The translations under genes and the position numbers were made by a program. Shown here one piece after another: positions 8,968 through 17,896 of a stretch of DNA of 62,186 bases; within the stretch, counting starts at the first letter, position 1, and each line of letters starts with the position of its first letter. The stretch is from an uncultured Collinsella sp. (GTDB taxonomy: Bacteria; Actinomycetota; Coriobacteriia; Coriobacteriales; Coriobacteriaceae): positions 1 to 62,186 of the forward strand of contig CABVAY010000008.1 of the NCBI GenBank assembly GCA_902496455.1, given 5' to 3'. The notes beneath the pieces are model-generated. The model worked only from the letters and a program-made list of their open reading frames with translations. It ran no database searches and had not been told where the DNA came from.

Positions 8968-9855
8968 GTGGTTGATGGGGAGAATCGTTCTGAGCTGCTT
9001 TCCACAGATTGGAACCAGGAGTGGATGCAGATGCAGGCTGCTCGGCGGCGGGCTGATGATTCTTTTGAGTGGGATAAGCGGGCTCGGCATTTTCGGCCGC
9101 TTGAAACTGCTCCGTATGCCCGGGACTTTATGAAGCTGTTGGCGCTAAAGCCTGGTGAATCGGTGCTTGATATGGGATGTGGGGCTGGGTCGATTGCTAT
9201 TCCGCTTGCTCAGGCTGGGCATCCTGTGATTGCGGCTGATTTCTCCCCTGCTATGTTGGGCACGCTTGATGCCGGCATTGAGTACTATGGGCTCGAGGAT
9301 CGCATTACGCCGCTTGAGCTCGCTTGGGATGATGATTGGGATTTGGTTGGACCGGTCGCGAAAGCGGTGGATGTTGCCTTTGCCAGTCGCTCTGTCACCA
9401 CGACCAACCTAAAAGGCGCGCTTGCCAAGCTCGACCGCACGGCTCGCCGGCGTTGTGCTGTCACGATGGTCGCCAACTCCAGCCCGCGCTATGACCTGCA
9501 CCTGATGAACGCCATCGGCGCCTCGGTTACCTGCAGTAATGGCTTTGTGTATGCTTTTAATATCCTCATTCAGATGGGTGCCCTGCCGCAGGTTACGTAC
9601 TTTGAATCGCCCCGTCGCGACACCTTCGATAGCCTTGAGGCGGGCGTAGCAGATTTTTCCCGTATGCTCGAGCATGGCAACGAGGATAAGATCGACCGCC
9701 TGCGCGACTACATCGCTCAACACATGATCGAGAACCCCCATGCCGGCGAGCCGGGCTCCAAGGGCGTGCCGCAGGGACGCTACATGCTCGACCACGTCCG
9801 CAAGGTCCGTTGGGCGTTTATTGCATGGGAGCCGGTCTCTGCGCCCAGCTCATAG
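8968..9855 (+). CDS. SAM-dependent methyltransferase (class I)
   Basis: A 295-residue protein with a Rossmann SAM-binding motif, VLDMGCGAGSIAIPLAQAG, near residue 70, and the acidic ribose-binding AADFS segment after it. The substrate cannot be read from the sequence. The GTG at 8968 is chosen because a full AGGAGG (8955-8960) lies seven bases before it. The frame stays open to 8908, but that stretch contains the hairpin and T run at 8917-8949 and would add a false hydrophobic leader. Codons in the first half (GGG, GCT, CTT) are less G/C-biased than in the second half and in the neighbours, a hint of a mixed origin. Confidence 0.85.
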   Translation: MVDGENRSELLSTDWNQEWMQMQAARRRADDSFEWDKRARHFRPLETAPYARDFMKLLALKPGESVLDMGCGAGSIAIPLAQAGHPVIAADFSPAMLGTLDAGIEYYGLEDRITPLELAWDDDWDLVGPVAKAVDVAFASRSVTTTNLKGALAKLDRTARRRCAVTMVANSSPRYDLHLMNAIGASVTCSNGFVYAFNILIQMGALPQVTYFESPRRDTFDSLEAGVADFSRMLEHGNEDKIDRLRDYIAQHMIENPHAGEPGSKGVPQGRYMLDHVRKVRWAFIAWEPVSAPSS

Positions 9856-10013
9856 CCTGTTCGCAGCCCGCACTGCCCACTCACTCGGCATCCGCATTCT
9901 TTTTGAACTGGGCAAACGCGCTCCACACCGTGCCGTTCCTGCGCTATCGTGGGACAGCTCACGTAGATTAAGGCCCCGTCGCGGGGCGCCCCATACATAG
10001 AAAGCGAGAACCC

Positions 10014-10313
10014 ATGGCACTGACAGGAGCCCAGGTCAAGCAGCTTCGCAGCATGGCCCATCACCTCAACCCCGCCATCATCATCGGCAAGTCCGATGTC
10101 AACGAGGGCACCGTCGAGCAGACGGTCGCCTACCTGGAGAAGCACGAGCTCGTTAAGTGCTCTGTGCTGGACGGCTCCAGCCTTTCTGCCCGCGAGGCCG
10201 CCGAGGAGCTCGCCGAGCGTTGCCACGCCGAGGTCGTCCAGGTCATCGGCCGCAAGTTCTCACTGTATCGCGAGTCCTCGCGCAAGGACATCGAGAAGAT
10301 CAAGCTCGTCTAA
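10014..10313 (+). CDS. yhbY: YhbY/CRS1-type RNA-binding protein
   Basis: A 99-residue single KH-like CRM domain, as in E. coli YhbY, which binds precursors of the large ribosomal subunit. The family start LTGAQVKQLRSMAHHLNP, the IIGKSDVNEG segment and the C-terminal GRKFSLYR are all present. The ATG sits behind a GCGAGAA stretch, a modest ribosome binding site. A strong terminator follows at 10351. Confidence 0.92.
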   Translation: MALTGAQVKQLRSMAHHLNPAIIIGKSDVNEGTVEQTVAYLEKHELVKCSVLDGSSLSAREAAEELAERCHAEVVQVIGRKFSLYRESSRKDIEKIKLV

Positions 10314-10350
10314 GAGCCAATGATCCGGCGATCCAACACATAGCAAGCTT

Positions 10351-10385
10351 ACGGGTGCCCAAGTACTTCGGGCGCCCGTTTTTTA
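10351..10385 (+). terminator. Terminator after yhbY
   Basis: ACGGGTGCCC (10351-10360) pairs with GGGCGCCCGT (10370-10379) with one G-T-type mismatch, followed by six T. It overlaps the stop codon of the convergent regulator gene. Confidence 0.9.
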
Positions 10386-13382
10386 TCGCTCGACCAGCAC
10401 GCGATTGAGCCGCCCCTCCACCAAGCGCTCGTATAGGCGCCGCGTCTCGGGCTCGGGCACGCCATTGACCTGCTCCCTCAGATGGTGCATATGCCCGCTG
10501 TACAGCTCGACGATATCGCGCCGCCGCCCCGCCGCACTGTAGACGCGCATAGCACAGCGCACCATATCCTCGCGCGCCGTTTCCTGCCGAAGCCCCGACT
10601 CCGCCAGCCAAATCGCCGACTGCAGATCGTTTTCTTCTAGAGCGGCATTTGCTCCCTTAATCATGCAATCGATGTACTTTGACTGCATAATGCGCCGCAT
10701 GCGCAAAAAGTAGGTGGGATTACAGCCATTGGGAACATACAGCGGTCCGGCATAAAGCTGCTCAATCTTAAGGCACAGCTCAACTAAATGGGGCCCGCGC
10801 GCACCCGTGCGATTTCCCAAAACCTCGCGGCTTATCTGGTCAAACAGCCGTACATCGGTCTTGACGTAGTCGCCGTTGAGCCCAATGCATTCATTTTGGA
10901 TGAGCACGCACGACTTGTCATCCGGCGTCGGTCCCAAAGCCGACCGCAAGCGCGATATCGTCGAGTACAGGTTGTTGCGGGCGCTATTAAACTCGGCATG
11001 GGGCCACAGCTCCATGGCCAGCGTCTCACGATCGACGAGCGCATCCATGCCCAGCGCAAGCCGCTCGGCAAGCGTCGCCGCCTTCTTGCGACGCCACATT
11101 TTATCCGTGATGGGAAACCCATCGCGCTCGGCGCGAAACGCACCAAACATGCGAATCTCGATATGGTCGATGGTATCAACGGCTTCAACCTCGCCGGCCT
11201 GGAACAGGCGCTCGCCCTCTCCTTCCAAATCGTCGCGCAGCGAGTACCGCGACAGCTCGCGCACGGGAAGCTTCTTGCGTATCCTGCCCGCCGGCTCGCC
11301 CAGACAATGCATGGCAAGGCGCGCAAAGAGCCGATACGATGGCTCTAGAATCCCCGCACGATTCATGGACATCCAGGCCGCAAGATCACTGTCTCGGCCC
11401 GCACAGGCCAAATGCAGCGCCACCATCCAGGCCTCCGCTCCACCAACCTGCGTCTGGCTTATATCGAGCAACTCCGCTTCCTCGCGCACCGAAACCATCG
11501 AGGTGTTACGCAGATATGCCGCGCACTCCAGCAGCAATGCGTTATCGCGCATGTACGCAATCGACTCCTCGGCAAGTTTGAGCACTTGGACCGCACGGAA
11601 CTTTGCATTAACCGGCCGTCCCTCTGCCAGCGACTGCCAGCCTTCTAGCAACAGCCCAAACAGCTGAATCTGGTTGTCGCGCATGCGCACGGCAAAACGA
11701 TCGAGCTCGTTGAACGCCGCGTCGTCGGTTACCGGCAAGCCGGAAAGGAGCCGCCGTGCCGCCAACACCATGCGCACCCAGATAGCCATCGCCTTAAGCC
11801 CACGTACGTCGAGCGCCTCCCGCACCACCGTCATCTCGTCGTCGCGCTCGTCGGTTCCCGCAAACGACCCGTCAAAGAGCTCCACCAGCATGCTATCGGC
11901 CCGTATAACAATCCCCGCGATGTCGAGCTCGCAGTCGTAGGCCTTGCTCGTTTTGAGCTGTTGTAGAACGCCGCCGTCATTTCCCCGCTCGGTCAGACAG
12001 CGTTTGGCCTCGATATGCGCAGACAACATATCGAGTGCGGTATGGGACGTCTCTATTTCTGGCACGGCCAGGTTCGTAGGAAGCCCAAGCCCGTTGTCCC
12101 CATAGCAAACAGCCGTCAGTGTCTGGGCCACCCTCCATGAAACAGGGTCTATTTCGCAGGCCGCCCGTTCGCCCCCGCGTTCGACGACCGATGCCATATA
12201 GCGAGCGAGCTTTGTATTGGACACGCTGACCGCTGCCAGATATACGCCAAGCGCTTCGGCAGGCGTTGGCTCTGGAGCCGGATCGTCGGCATCGATCGTG
12301 CCCAGCGCCGCTCGGCAGATATCGGCCCCGTGCCCCGTCAGAGCCAGATCAACCCCATACTGCCCAGCAAGTTCAAGGACCGCTTCACGGTCCAAAAAGG
12401 CGTCCGCCAGGCCCATCGCCGCATCGCATCGGCCCGCCTTAAGCAAAATCCGGGCCGCCCTCGGAACAAGTTCGGGGCGGACCTCGGCCACCAACTTACG
12501 CAAGCGCAAGCGTCCGTTATCCTCCGTGCCCAGACACGTAAAACTCCGCTCGGCGGGATCCAAGCCAAAGATCGGGTAGTCGCGCACAAAATAGGACTGG
12601 TCGACCATCGACAGCCTCACCCCACAGGCCTCGAGTTCTGCGATATTGCCCTCACCCATCAAAACCATGAGACATGCCACGCAAAACAGCGCATTATTGT
12701 CGAGCGAAGCCAGATCGGCAAGTGCCGCGCCATATACGTTGACAATCTCGTTTTCGAGCAGACCGGCTACGTCGCCTTGGCCATACAGACCCGTCTGCAA
12801 TGCCGAAACCAGCTCGGGCACGCCCTGCGTGAGCTGATAGAAGTCGAGCGATGTGCTGATCGAAAACGCCGATGCCCACGCCGAATACTCATAGGCATGC
12901 ACCTTGAGCATCTGCGCATTGATCTTAACCGAATCGCCCAGCCCATGAATCAGCTGACGATTTGAAGGACGGCAGGAGATAAAGACCCCTACCCCCATAG
13001 CGCGCAGGCCGCGAATCCTGTCGATGAGGTCTTCGGTATCGTGCTGATCGAGGTTTGGCACATTATCAATCGCGATAAGAGAGTGCGGTTTGTCTTTGAG
13101 TTCTTCGGTAACCACCTCGAGCTGCATAAACACCTCGCGTCCAATAGCGCGATCGGCCTCGATAATCCGCACGGGGCCTCGCGTCGGGTCGCATTTAACC
13201 TCATGGGTGTACTGCAGCAGCACCGAGGTCTTCCCAAACCCGTCGGGCGCATAAAGAACCACGATGCCGGCCTTTCGGCCCTTGGCGATAAGCTCATTCA
13301 TCAAGCGTTCGCGTCGCACCATATAGCCTCCGCCCAGCGGCATCAGCTCGAGGTCGTCTATACCGCTCAAATCGTTTACCAT
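10383..13382 (-). CDS. Large AAA-type ATPase regulator with C-terminal BTAD/winged helix
   Basis: A 999-residue cytosolic regulator. Near residue 45 a Walker A motif (YAPDGFGKTS) and near residue 100 a hydrophobic Walker B-like strand (SLIAIDNVP) show a STAND/LuxR-MalT-type ATPase. A long helical middle follows. Near residue 735 a SARP-like winged helix begins (IEIRMFGAFRAERDGFPI, then RRKKAATLAERLAL and ELWPHAEFNSARNNLYSTISRLRSAL), and a bacterial transcriptional activation (BTAD) domain covers about 820-990. The order ATPase first, DNA-binding domain last, is MalT-like but with a SARP/BTAD output. GAGGAG precedes the ATG. No target operon can be named from the context. Such giant regulators are frequent in Coriobacteriia. 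Confidence 0.8.
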   Translation of the reverse strand: MVNDLSGIDDLELMPLGGGYMVRRERLMNELIAKGRKAGIVVLYAPDGFGKTSVLLQYTHEVKCDPTRGPVRIIEADRAIGREVFMQLEVVTEELKDKPHSLIAIDNVPNLDQHDTEDLIDRIRGLRAMGVGVFISCRPSNRQLIHGLGDSVKINAQMLKVHAYEYSAWASAFSISTSLDFYQLTQGVPELVSALQTGLYGQGDVAGLLENEIVNVYGAALADLASLDNNALFCVACLMVLMGEGNIAELEACGVRLSMVDQSYFVRDYPIFGLDPAERSFTCLGTEDNGRLRLRKLVAEVRPELVPRAARILLKAGRCDAAMGLADAFLDREAVLELAGQYGVDLALTGHGADICRAALGTIDADDPAPEPTPAEALGVYLAAVSVSNTKLARYMASVVERGGERAACEIDPVSWRVAQTLTAVCYGDNGLGLPTNLAVPEIETSHTALDMLSAHIEAKRCLTERGNDGGVLQQLKTSKAYDCELDIAGIVIRADSMLVELFDGSFAGTDERDDEMTVVREALDVRGLKAMAIWVRMVLAARRLLSGLPVTDDAAFNELDRFAVRMRDNQIQLFGLLLEGWQSLAEGRPVNAKFRAVQVLKLAEESIAYMRDNALLLECAAYLRNTSMVSVREEAELLDISQTQVGGAEAWMVALHLACAGRDSDLAAWMSMNRAGILEPSYRLFARLAMHCLGEPAGRIRKKLPVRELSRYSLRDDLEGEGERLFQAGEVEAVDTIDHIEIRMFGAFRAERDGFPITDKMWRRKKAATLAERLALGMDALVDRETLAMELWPHAEFNSARNNLYSTISRLRSALGPTPDDKSCVLIQNECIGLNGDYVKTDVRLFDQISREVLGNRTGARGPHLVELCLKIEQLYAGPLYVPNGCNPTYFLRMRRIMQSKYIDCMIKGANAALEENDLQSAIWLAESGLRQETAREDMVRCAMRVYSAAGRRRDIVELYSGHMHHLREQVNGVPEPETRRLYERLVEGRLNRVLVER

Positions 13383-13769
13383 GCCCGCTCCTCAACTCGA
13401 CCGTATGGACACTGTAGCCGCAAGACCATACAAGCCGCGCTATGAATAGAGCGACCTTGTGTTTTAGGTTGTCTTTTGGTACGCAAGCGGCAAGTTTTTG
13501 TACAGCGAGGGCCGATTGTTATTAATCCCCCGACTAATCGGTCTTTAAGCAGGTAAATGAGCTTGTCAGCTTGTCCCATCTAAGCGGCAGTGTAACGCAG
13601 ATGAACAAGGTTCAGCCATGTCATTCAACTCGCCTAGCACCCGCTACCGTCTACGACCTTCTAGTGGCATTTTCGCATAGAATCTGGTATGGAATGAATC
13701 AAGCTGTTGGGCATCCGGCATTCGTCAAGCTTGCGCCAAGATTTTGGTCAAGCGGGCGGAAAGGGATAG
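13383..13769. other. Intergenic region with no gene seen
   Basis: This stretch contains the promoter area of the 999-residue regulator. A weak dyad, CCGATT with AATCGG, lies at about 13512-13541. Open frames here lack ribosome binding sites and family likeness. Confidence 0.5.
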
Positions 13770-13799
13770 CAAAAAGGCCCCCGCAAAGCGGAGGCCTTA
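13770..13799 (-). terminator. Terminator of nagB
   Basis: On the minus strand AAGGCCTCCGC pairs with the CGGGGGCCTT arm across a TTTG loop and five T follow. It lies about 30 bases after the nagB stop. Confidence 0.9.
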
Positions 13800-13830
13800 G
13801 GCAAGGTTATGTCGAGCCGCAGGATTCGCG

Positions 13831-14559
13831 CTACTCGCAGAGCGAAAGAGCGGCCTCGTCGGCAACGACAACGCAGTTGGTGTGCAGCTGCAGGATCGAA
13901 GCCGGGCACTCGGGCGTAACCGGACCATAGCACATGTCATGCACGGCCTGAGCCTTGGCCTCGCCGTTGGCGACGACCAGGATCATGCGGGCATACATGA
14001 TGGTCTGGGTACCCATGGTGTAGGCCTGACGGGGAACATCGTCGATGCTGTCGAACAGGCGGCTGTTGGCCTGAATGGTGCTCTCAGTGAGGTCGACGCA
14101 GTGCGTACCCTTGGAGAAGTGGTCATCGGGCTCGTTGAAGCCGATGTGGCCGTTGTTGCCGATGCCGAGCAGCTGCAGATCCGGGTAACCGGCGTCGGCG
14201 ACGATCTTGTCGTACTCAGAGCAGGCAGCGGCGGCGTCGGGGTTGGAACCATCGGGCACATGCGTGTTGTTCAGGTCGATGTTGATGTGATCGAAGAAGT
14301 TCTCACGCATGAAGTAGTGATAGCTCTGGGGATCGTCGTGCGAAAGGCCGCGATACTCGTCCAGGTTGTAGGTGCTGACCTCGGCAAAGTCGACGTCGCC
14401 CTTCGCGTACCAAGCAGCGAGCTGCTTGTAGGCACCGATCGGGGTGGAGCCGGTGGCAAGACCCAGCACACAGTCGGGCTTGAGGATAACCTGGGCCGAG
14501 ATGATATTGGCGGCCTTGCGGCTCATATCCTCGTAGTCTTTAGCTTTAATGATCTTCAT
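13831..14559 (-). CDS. nagB: Glucosamine-6-phosphate deaminase
   Basis: It converts glucosamine 6-phosphate to fructose 6-phosphate and ammonia. At 242 residues it has the normal length. LGLATGSTPIGAYKQL near residue 35 is the phosphate-binding loop, STYNLDEYRGL near 65 carries the catalytic Asp, and LGIGNNGHIGFNEPDD near 130 carries the His/Glu active-site segment. The frame is open for 117 more codons upstream, but the ATG at 14559 follows AAAGGA and starts MKIIKAKDYE as the family does. Together with glmM and the EIIA gene upstream it forms an amino-sugar group on the minus strand. Confidence 0.97.
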   Translation of the reverse strand: MKIIKAKDYEDMSRKAANIISAQVILKPDCVLGLATGSTPIGAYKQLAAWYAKGDVDFAEVSTYNLDEYRGLSHDDPQSYHYFMRENFFDHINIDLNNTHVPDGSNPDAAAACSEYDKIVADAGYPDLQLLGIGNNGHIGFNEPDDHFSKGTHCVDLTESTIQANSRLFDSIDDVPRQAYTMGTQTIMYARMILVVANGEAKAQAVHDMCYGPVTPECPASILQLHTNCVVVADEAALSLCE

Positions 14560-14800
14560 TACGCGTCCTTTCTCGTACAAGAGAGGCAAGGCTCCCTTAC
14601 AAGCACTTGCCCGCGGCCCGCGTCGGCCGCAACCAACGTGTGCGGCCACCAGGGCGAGGTCGCGTAATGTATGTGTCTCGTGTCTAGCCGCGTCGAGGCC
14701 CCTGCCCGTCCACGGTGACCCGAAGCTGTTTAGCCTCGGACGTTTCCCATCTTGCCACGGAGGGCGTCCTCTTTCAAGGGCGCCCTCCGTAAACGTGTTT
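14560..14800 (-). ncRNA. Structured leader upstream of nagB (unidentified)
   Basis: The 270-base gap between the EIIA gene and nagB contains two strong hairpins: ACGGAGGGCG 14757-14766 with CGCCCTCCGT 14781-14790, and GGCCGCA 14625-14631 with TGCGGCC 14641-14647. A GAGGC/GCCTC pairing lies between them on the minus strand. Just before the nagB ribosome binding site there is AAGGGAG next to CCTCTCTT, which could hide it. The region looks like an RNA leader, but I cannot match it to glmS or another known riboswitch class. Confidence 0.35.
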
Positions 14801-14830
14801 GAATTGTAGGCTAATGGCCACGTGCACTTG

Positions 14831-15328
14831 CTAGCGCTCGCGAGCAACGATGAGCTGGTCCATCTCTTCGACATGCACGCCAACGGAGCCCTTGATGCTC
14901 GAGAACTCAACGGAGTTGCACACCAAGATGGGAACCGTTACATCGTAGCCCTCGGCAGCAATTGCCTCGCGATCGAACTCAATGAGTACATCGCCCTTAT
15001 GGACGATGTCACCCACTTGCGCATGTACGGTAAAGTGCTTGCCCTCGAGCTGAACAGTGTCCAAACCAACGTGGATGAGCACGTCCAAGCCATCGACCGT
15101 GTTAAGCGCAACGGCGTGTCCCGTGGGAAAAATGGCCTCGACCTTGGCGTCAGCCGGTGCAATCACACGCGTTCCGGTGGGCTGAATCGCCACGCCCTGG
15201 CCCAAAAGGCCGGTGGCAAACGTCTGGTCGTTTACCTCGGAAAGCGGAATGACGTCGCCCGAGATGGGAGCATCCAGCGTAAGGACTCGACCACGCATAC
15301 CAAAAGACCTTAGGACTTTAGTGAACAT
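14831..15328 (-). CDS. crr: PTS glucose-type EIIA protein
   Basis: A 165-residue phosphocarrier of the glucose/N-acetylglucosamine PTS family. It receives phosphate from HPr and passes it to an EIIB domain. The EIIA-Glc fold is recognised by APISGDVIPLSEVNDQTFA near residue 17, the FPTGHAVAL segment with the first active-site His and GLDVLIHVGLDTV with the phosphorylated His near residue 85. The ATG at 15328 is preferred because GGGGGAG precedes it. It is a stand-alone domain: no EIIBC permease is encoded nearby, so it must serve a transporter elsewhere or act in regulation. The position between glmM and nagB fits amino-sugar uptake. Confidence 0.93.
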   Translation of the reverse strand: MFTKVLRSFGMRGRVLTLDAPISGDVIPLSEVNDQTFATGLLGQGVAIQPTGTRVIAPADAKVEAIFPTGHAVALNTVDGLDVLIHVGLDTVQLEGKHFTVHAQVGDIVHKGDVLIEFDREAIAAEGYDVTVPILVCNSVEFSSIKGSVGVHVEEMDQLIVARER

Positions 15329-15399
15329 GCTCCCCCTCGGACATACCAATCAATCAAAATAACCTTAACAGTTTACCACTTGGCAACGGTTTTTGACCA

Positions 15400-16737
15400 T
15401 TAGGGAAGTTCGCGCTTGACAACCTCGACGATGTCGTCGACAACGCGCTGGGTCAGCTCGTGCGTCTCGGCCTCGGCCATCACGCGGACCAGCGGCTCGG
15501 TACCGCTCGGGCGCACCAGAATGCGGCCGCGGCCGTCAAGCTCCTTCTCGGCAGCAGCGACGGCATCCCAGATAGGCTGGCAATCGTCCAGACCAGCCTT
15601 GTTATCGGAATGCACGTTGACGAGTACCTGCGGGTACTTCTTCATGATGCCGGCAAGGTCGGTGAGGGTGCGGCCGGTGCGCTTGAGCACAGCCAGAAGC
15701 TGCAGGGCTGTCACCAAGCCGTCGCCGGTGGTGTTGTGCTCCAGGAAGATGATGTGGCCGGACTGCTCGCCGCCGATGACGGCGCCGTCCTCGAGCATGC
15801 GCTCGAGAACATAGCGGTCGCCCACAGCGGTCTGGACCATCTCAAAGCCCTGCTCCTTCATGGCAATGGAGAAGCCCAGGTTGCACATAACGGTCGAGAC
15901 GATCTCGGAGTTGGCGAGCTTGCCGCGAGCAGCCAGGTCGGAGCCGCAGATAGCAAGAATGTAGTCGCCATCGATCTCGTTGCCCTCGCTGTCCACGAAC
16001 AGCACGCGATCGGCGTCGCCGTCGTGGGCCAGGCCGATGTCGGCATGGGTGCGCAGCACGAGTTCGCGCAGGGGCTCAAGATGGGTGGAGCCGCACTCGA
16101 CGTTAATGTCGGTACCGCAGTAATCGGTATTGATGGCGTGGACCGTGGCGCCCAGGCGCTGCAGCGCGGCGGGCGTGGTCTGGCAGGACGCACCGTGGCC
16201 GCAGTCGACGGCAACGACCAGGCCGTCGAGCCTAAGGCCGTCGAGGGTGCTGATAGCGTGGTCGACGTATGCCTTGCGGGCGTCCTTCATCTTGATGATA
16301 TGGCCCACACCAGCGCCGGTCGGCAGCGTGTCGGCAGCCATGGCTTCCTCGGACATGACCCAGGCACTGATCTCTTCCTCGACAGCATCGGGAAGCTTCA
16401 TGCCCTTGCGGCTAAAGAACTTGATGCCGTTGAACTCCGGCGGATTATGCGAAGCGGAGATGACAATGCCGCCATCGAGCTCGTTCTGAACAGTGAGCAG
16501 CGCCACGGCGGGCGTGGGGATAACGCCGCAGCAATGCGGACGGCCGCCCTCGGCCATAATGCCGGCGGTCAGAGCGCTCTCGAGCATGGTGCCCGAAAGG
16601 CGCGTGTCACGGCCGATGCAGATGTCCGGACCAAGAAACTTGGTCGCCGCGCGACCCAGGCGAAACGCGAGGTCGCACGAAAGATCGGCGTTGGCGACGC
16701 CACGGACGCCGTCGGTACCGAAGATGTTCTGGGGCAT
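15400..16737 (-). CDS. glmM: Phosphoglucosamine mutase
   Basis: It interconverts glucosamine 6-phosphate and glucosamine 1-phosphate for peptidoglycan precursor synthesis. The 445-residue protein has the start FGTDGVRGVAN, the phosphoserine loop IGRDTRLSGTMLE near residue 50-60, the metal-binding HDGDADRVLF near 240 and the phosphate-binding RPSGTEPLVRVMAE near 410. The ATG at 16737 follows GGAG and yields the usual MPQNIFGTDG start. The six-codon upstream extension is unlikely. It follows rpsI after a terminator and lies opposite in purpose to NagB, which drains the same glucosamine 6-phosphate pool. Confidence 0.97.
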   Translation of the reverse strand: MPQNIFGTDGVRGVANADLSCDLAFRLGRAATKFLGPDICIGRDTRLSGTMLESALTAGIMAEGGRPHCCGVIPTPAVALLTVQNELDGGIVISASHNPPEFNGIKFFSRKGMKLPDAVEEEISAWVMSEEAMAADTLPTGAGVGHIIKMKDARKAYVDHAISTLDGLRLDGLVVAVDCGHGASCQTTPAALQRLGATVHAINTDYCGTDINVECGSTHLEPLRELVLRTHADIGLAHDGDADRVLFVDSEGNEIDGDYILAICGSDLAARGKLANSEIVSTVMCNLGFSIAMKEQGFEMVQTAVGDRYVLERMLEDGAVIGGEQSGHIIFLEHNTTGDGLVTALQLLAVLKRTGRTLTDLAGIMKKYPQVLVNVHSDNKAGLDDCQPIWDAVAAAEKELDGRGRILVRPSGTEPLVRVMAEAETHELTQRVVDDIVEVVKRELP

Positions 16738-16786
16738 AGGATCGCTCCTTCCCAAGTGGGCAAAACGAAGCCGCCCACCCTAGTCG

Positions 16787-16829
16787 AAAAGAAAAGCGGG
16801 ACCCACCGAGCAATCGGTAGGCCCCGCTT
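16787..16829 (-). terminator. Terminator of the rplM-rpsI operon
   Basis: On the minus strand AAGCGGGGCCTACCGA pairs with TCGGTGGGTCCCGCTT (one G-T and one mismatch region) around a TTGC loop, followed by a TTTTCTTTT run. It lies 30 bases after the rpsI stop. Confidence 0.92.
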
Positions 16830-16859
16830 GTACATTGTATCTCGAAAGGAGATAAAACC

Positions 16860-17255
<396 letters not shown>

Positions 17256-17257
17256 CT

Positions 17258-17701
17258 TTAAGCCTCCAGCTTAATCTTCGTGGGGTTCTGGGCAGCGTGC
17301 GGATGCTCGGCACCAGCATAGACCTTAAGCTTGGTCATCTGGGCACGGCCGAGGGTGGTCTTGGGCAGCATGCCGCGAACGGCGCGCTCGATGACCTTCT
17401 CCGGGTGCTTCTCCATAGCCTGGCGGAAGCTCTCAGCCTTGAGGCCGCCGTTGTAGCCGCTGTGGCGATAATAGGTCTTCGTGTCGGCCTTGTTACCGGT
17501 AAGCTGGACCTTATCGGCGTTGATGACGACAACGAAGTCGCCGCAGTCGCTGTTGGGCGTGAACTGGGGCTTATTCTTACCGCGCAGGATCATTGCGATC
17601 TGGGTGGCAAGACGGCCCAGGACAGCACCATCGGCGTCGACGAGAACCCAGTTGCGCTGGACCTCGCCCTGCTTGGCGTAGTGAGTCGATTTCGAAATCA
17701 C
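17258..17701 (-). CDS. rplM: Ribosomal protein L13 (uL13)
   Basis: An early-assembly large-subunit protein, 147 residues. Family marks are WVLVDADGAVLGRLATQIA near residue 18, the YYRHSGYNGGLK segment near 80 and RAVRGMLPKTTLGR near 105. The start is GTG at 17701, directly behind GGAGGAG. It is the first gene of the L13-S9 operon. Confidence 0.99.
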   Translation of the reverse strand: MISKSTHYAKQGEVQRNWVLVDADGAVLGRLATQIAMILRGKNKPQFTPNSDCGDFVVVINADKVQLTGNKADTKTYYRHSGYNGGLKAESFRQAMEKHPEKVIERAVRGMLPKTTLGRAQMTKLKVYAGAEHPHAAQNPTKIKLEA

Positions 17702-17896
17702 TTAGACTCCTCCATGTACAGTACGTGTTGTTACAGAGATTCACGGGGCTCTGCAAGTAACCCGTCCATATTACCCCGCTCGTCTCCCGAGTCAACAGGT
17801 ATTTTGACTCCGACCAGAGTTTCTGCACATGTCATCCACGAGCCGTGATTTTCCAGCTCTTTAGCTGTTGTCATTTTTTTTGAGGGTTCGCCGTCG

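Noticed and set aside
14560..14800. glmS-type ribozyme in front of nagB
   Set aside because: The hairpins and conserved single-stranded parts do not match the glmS core as I know it, and the gene is nagB, not glmS.
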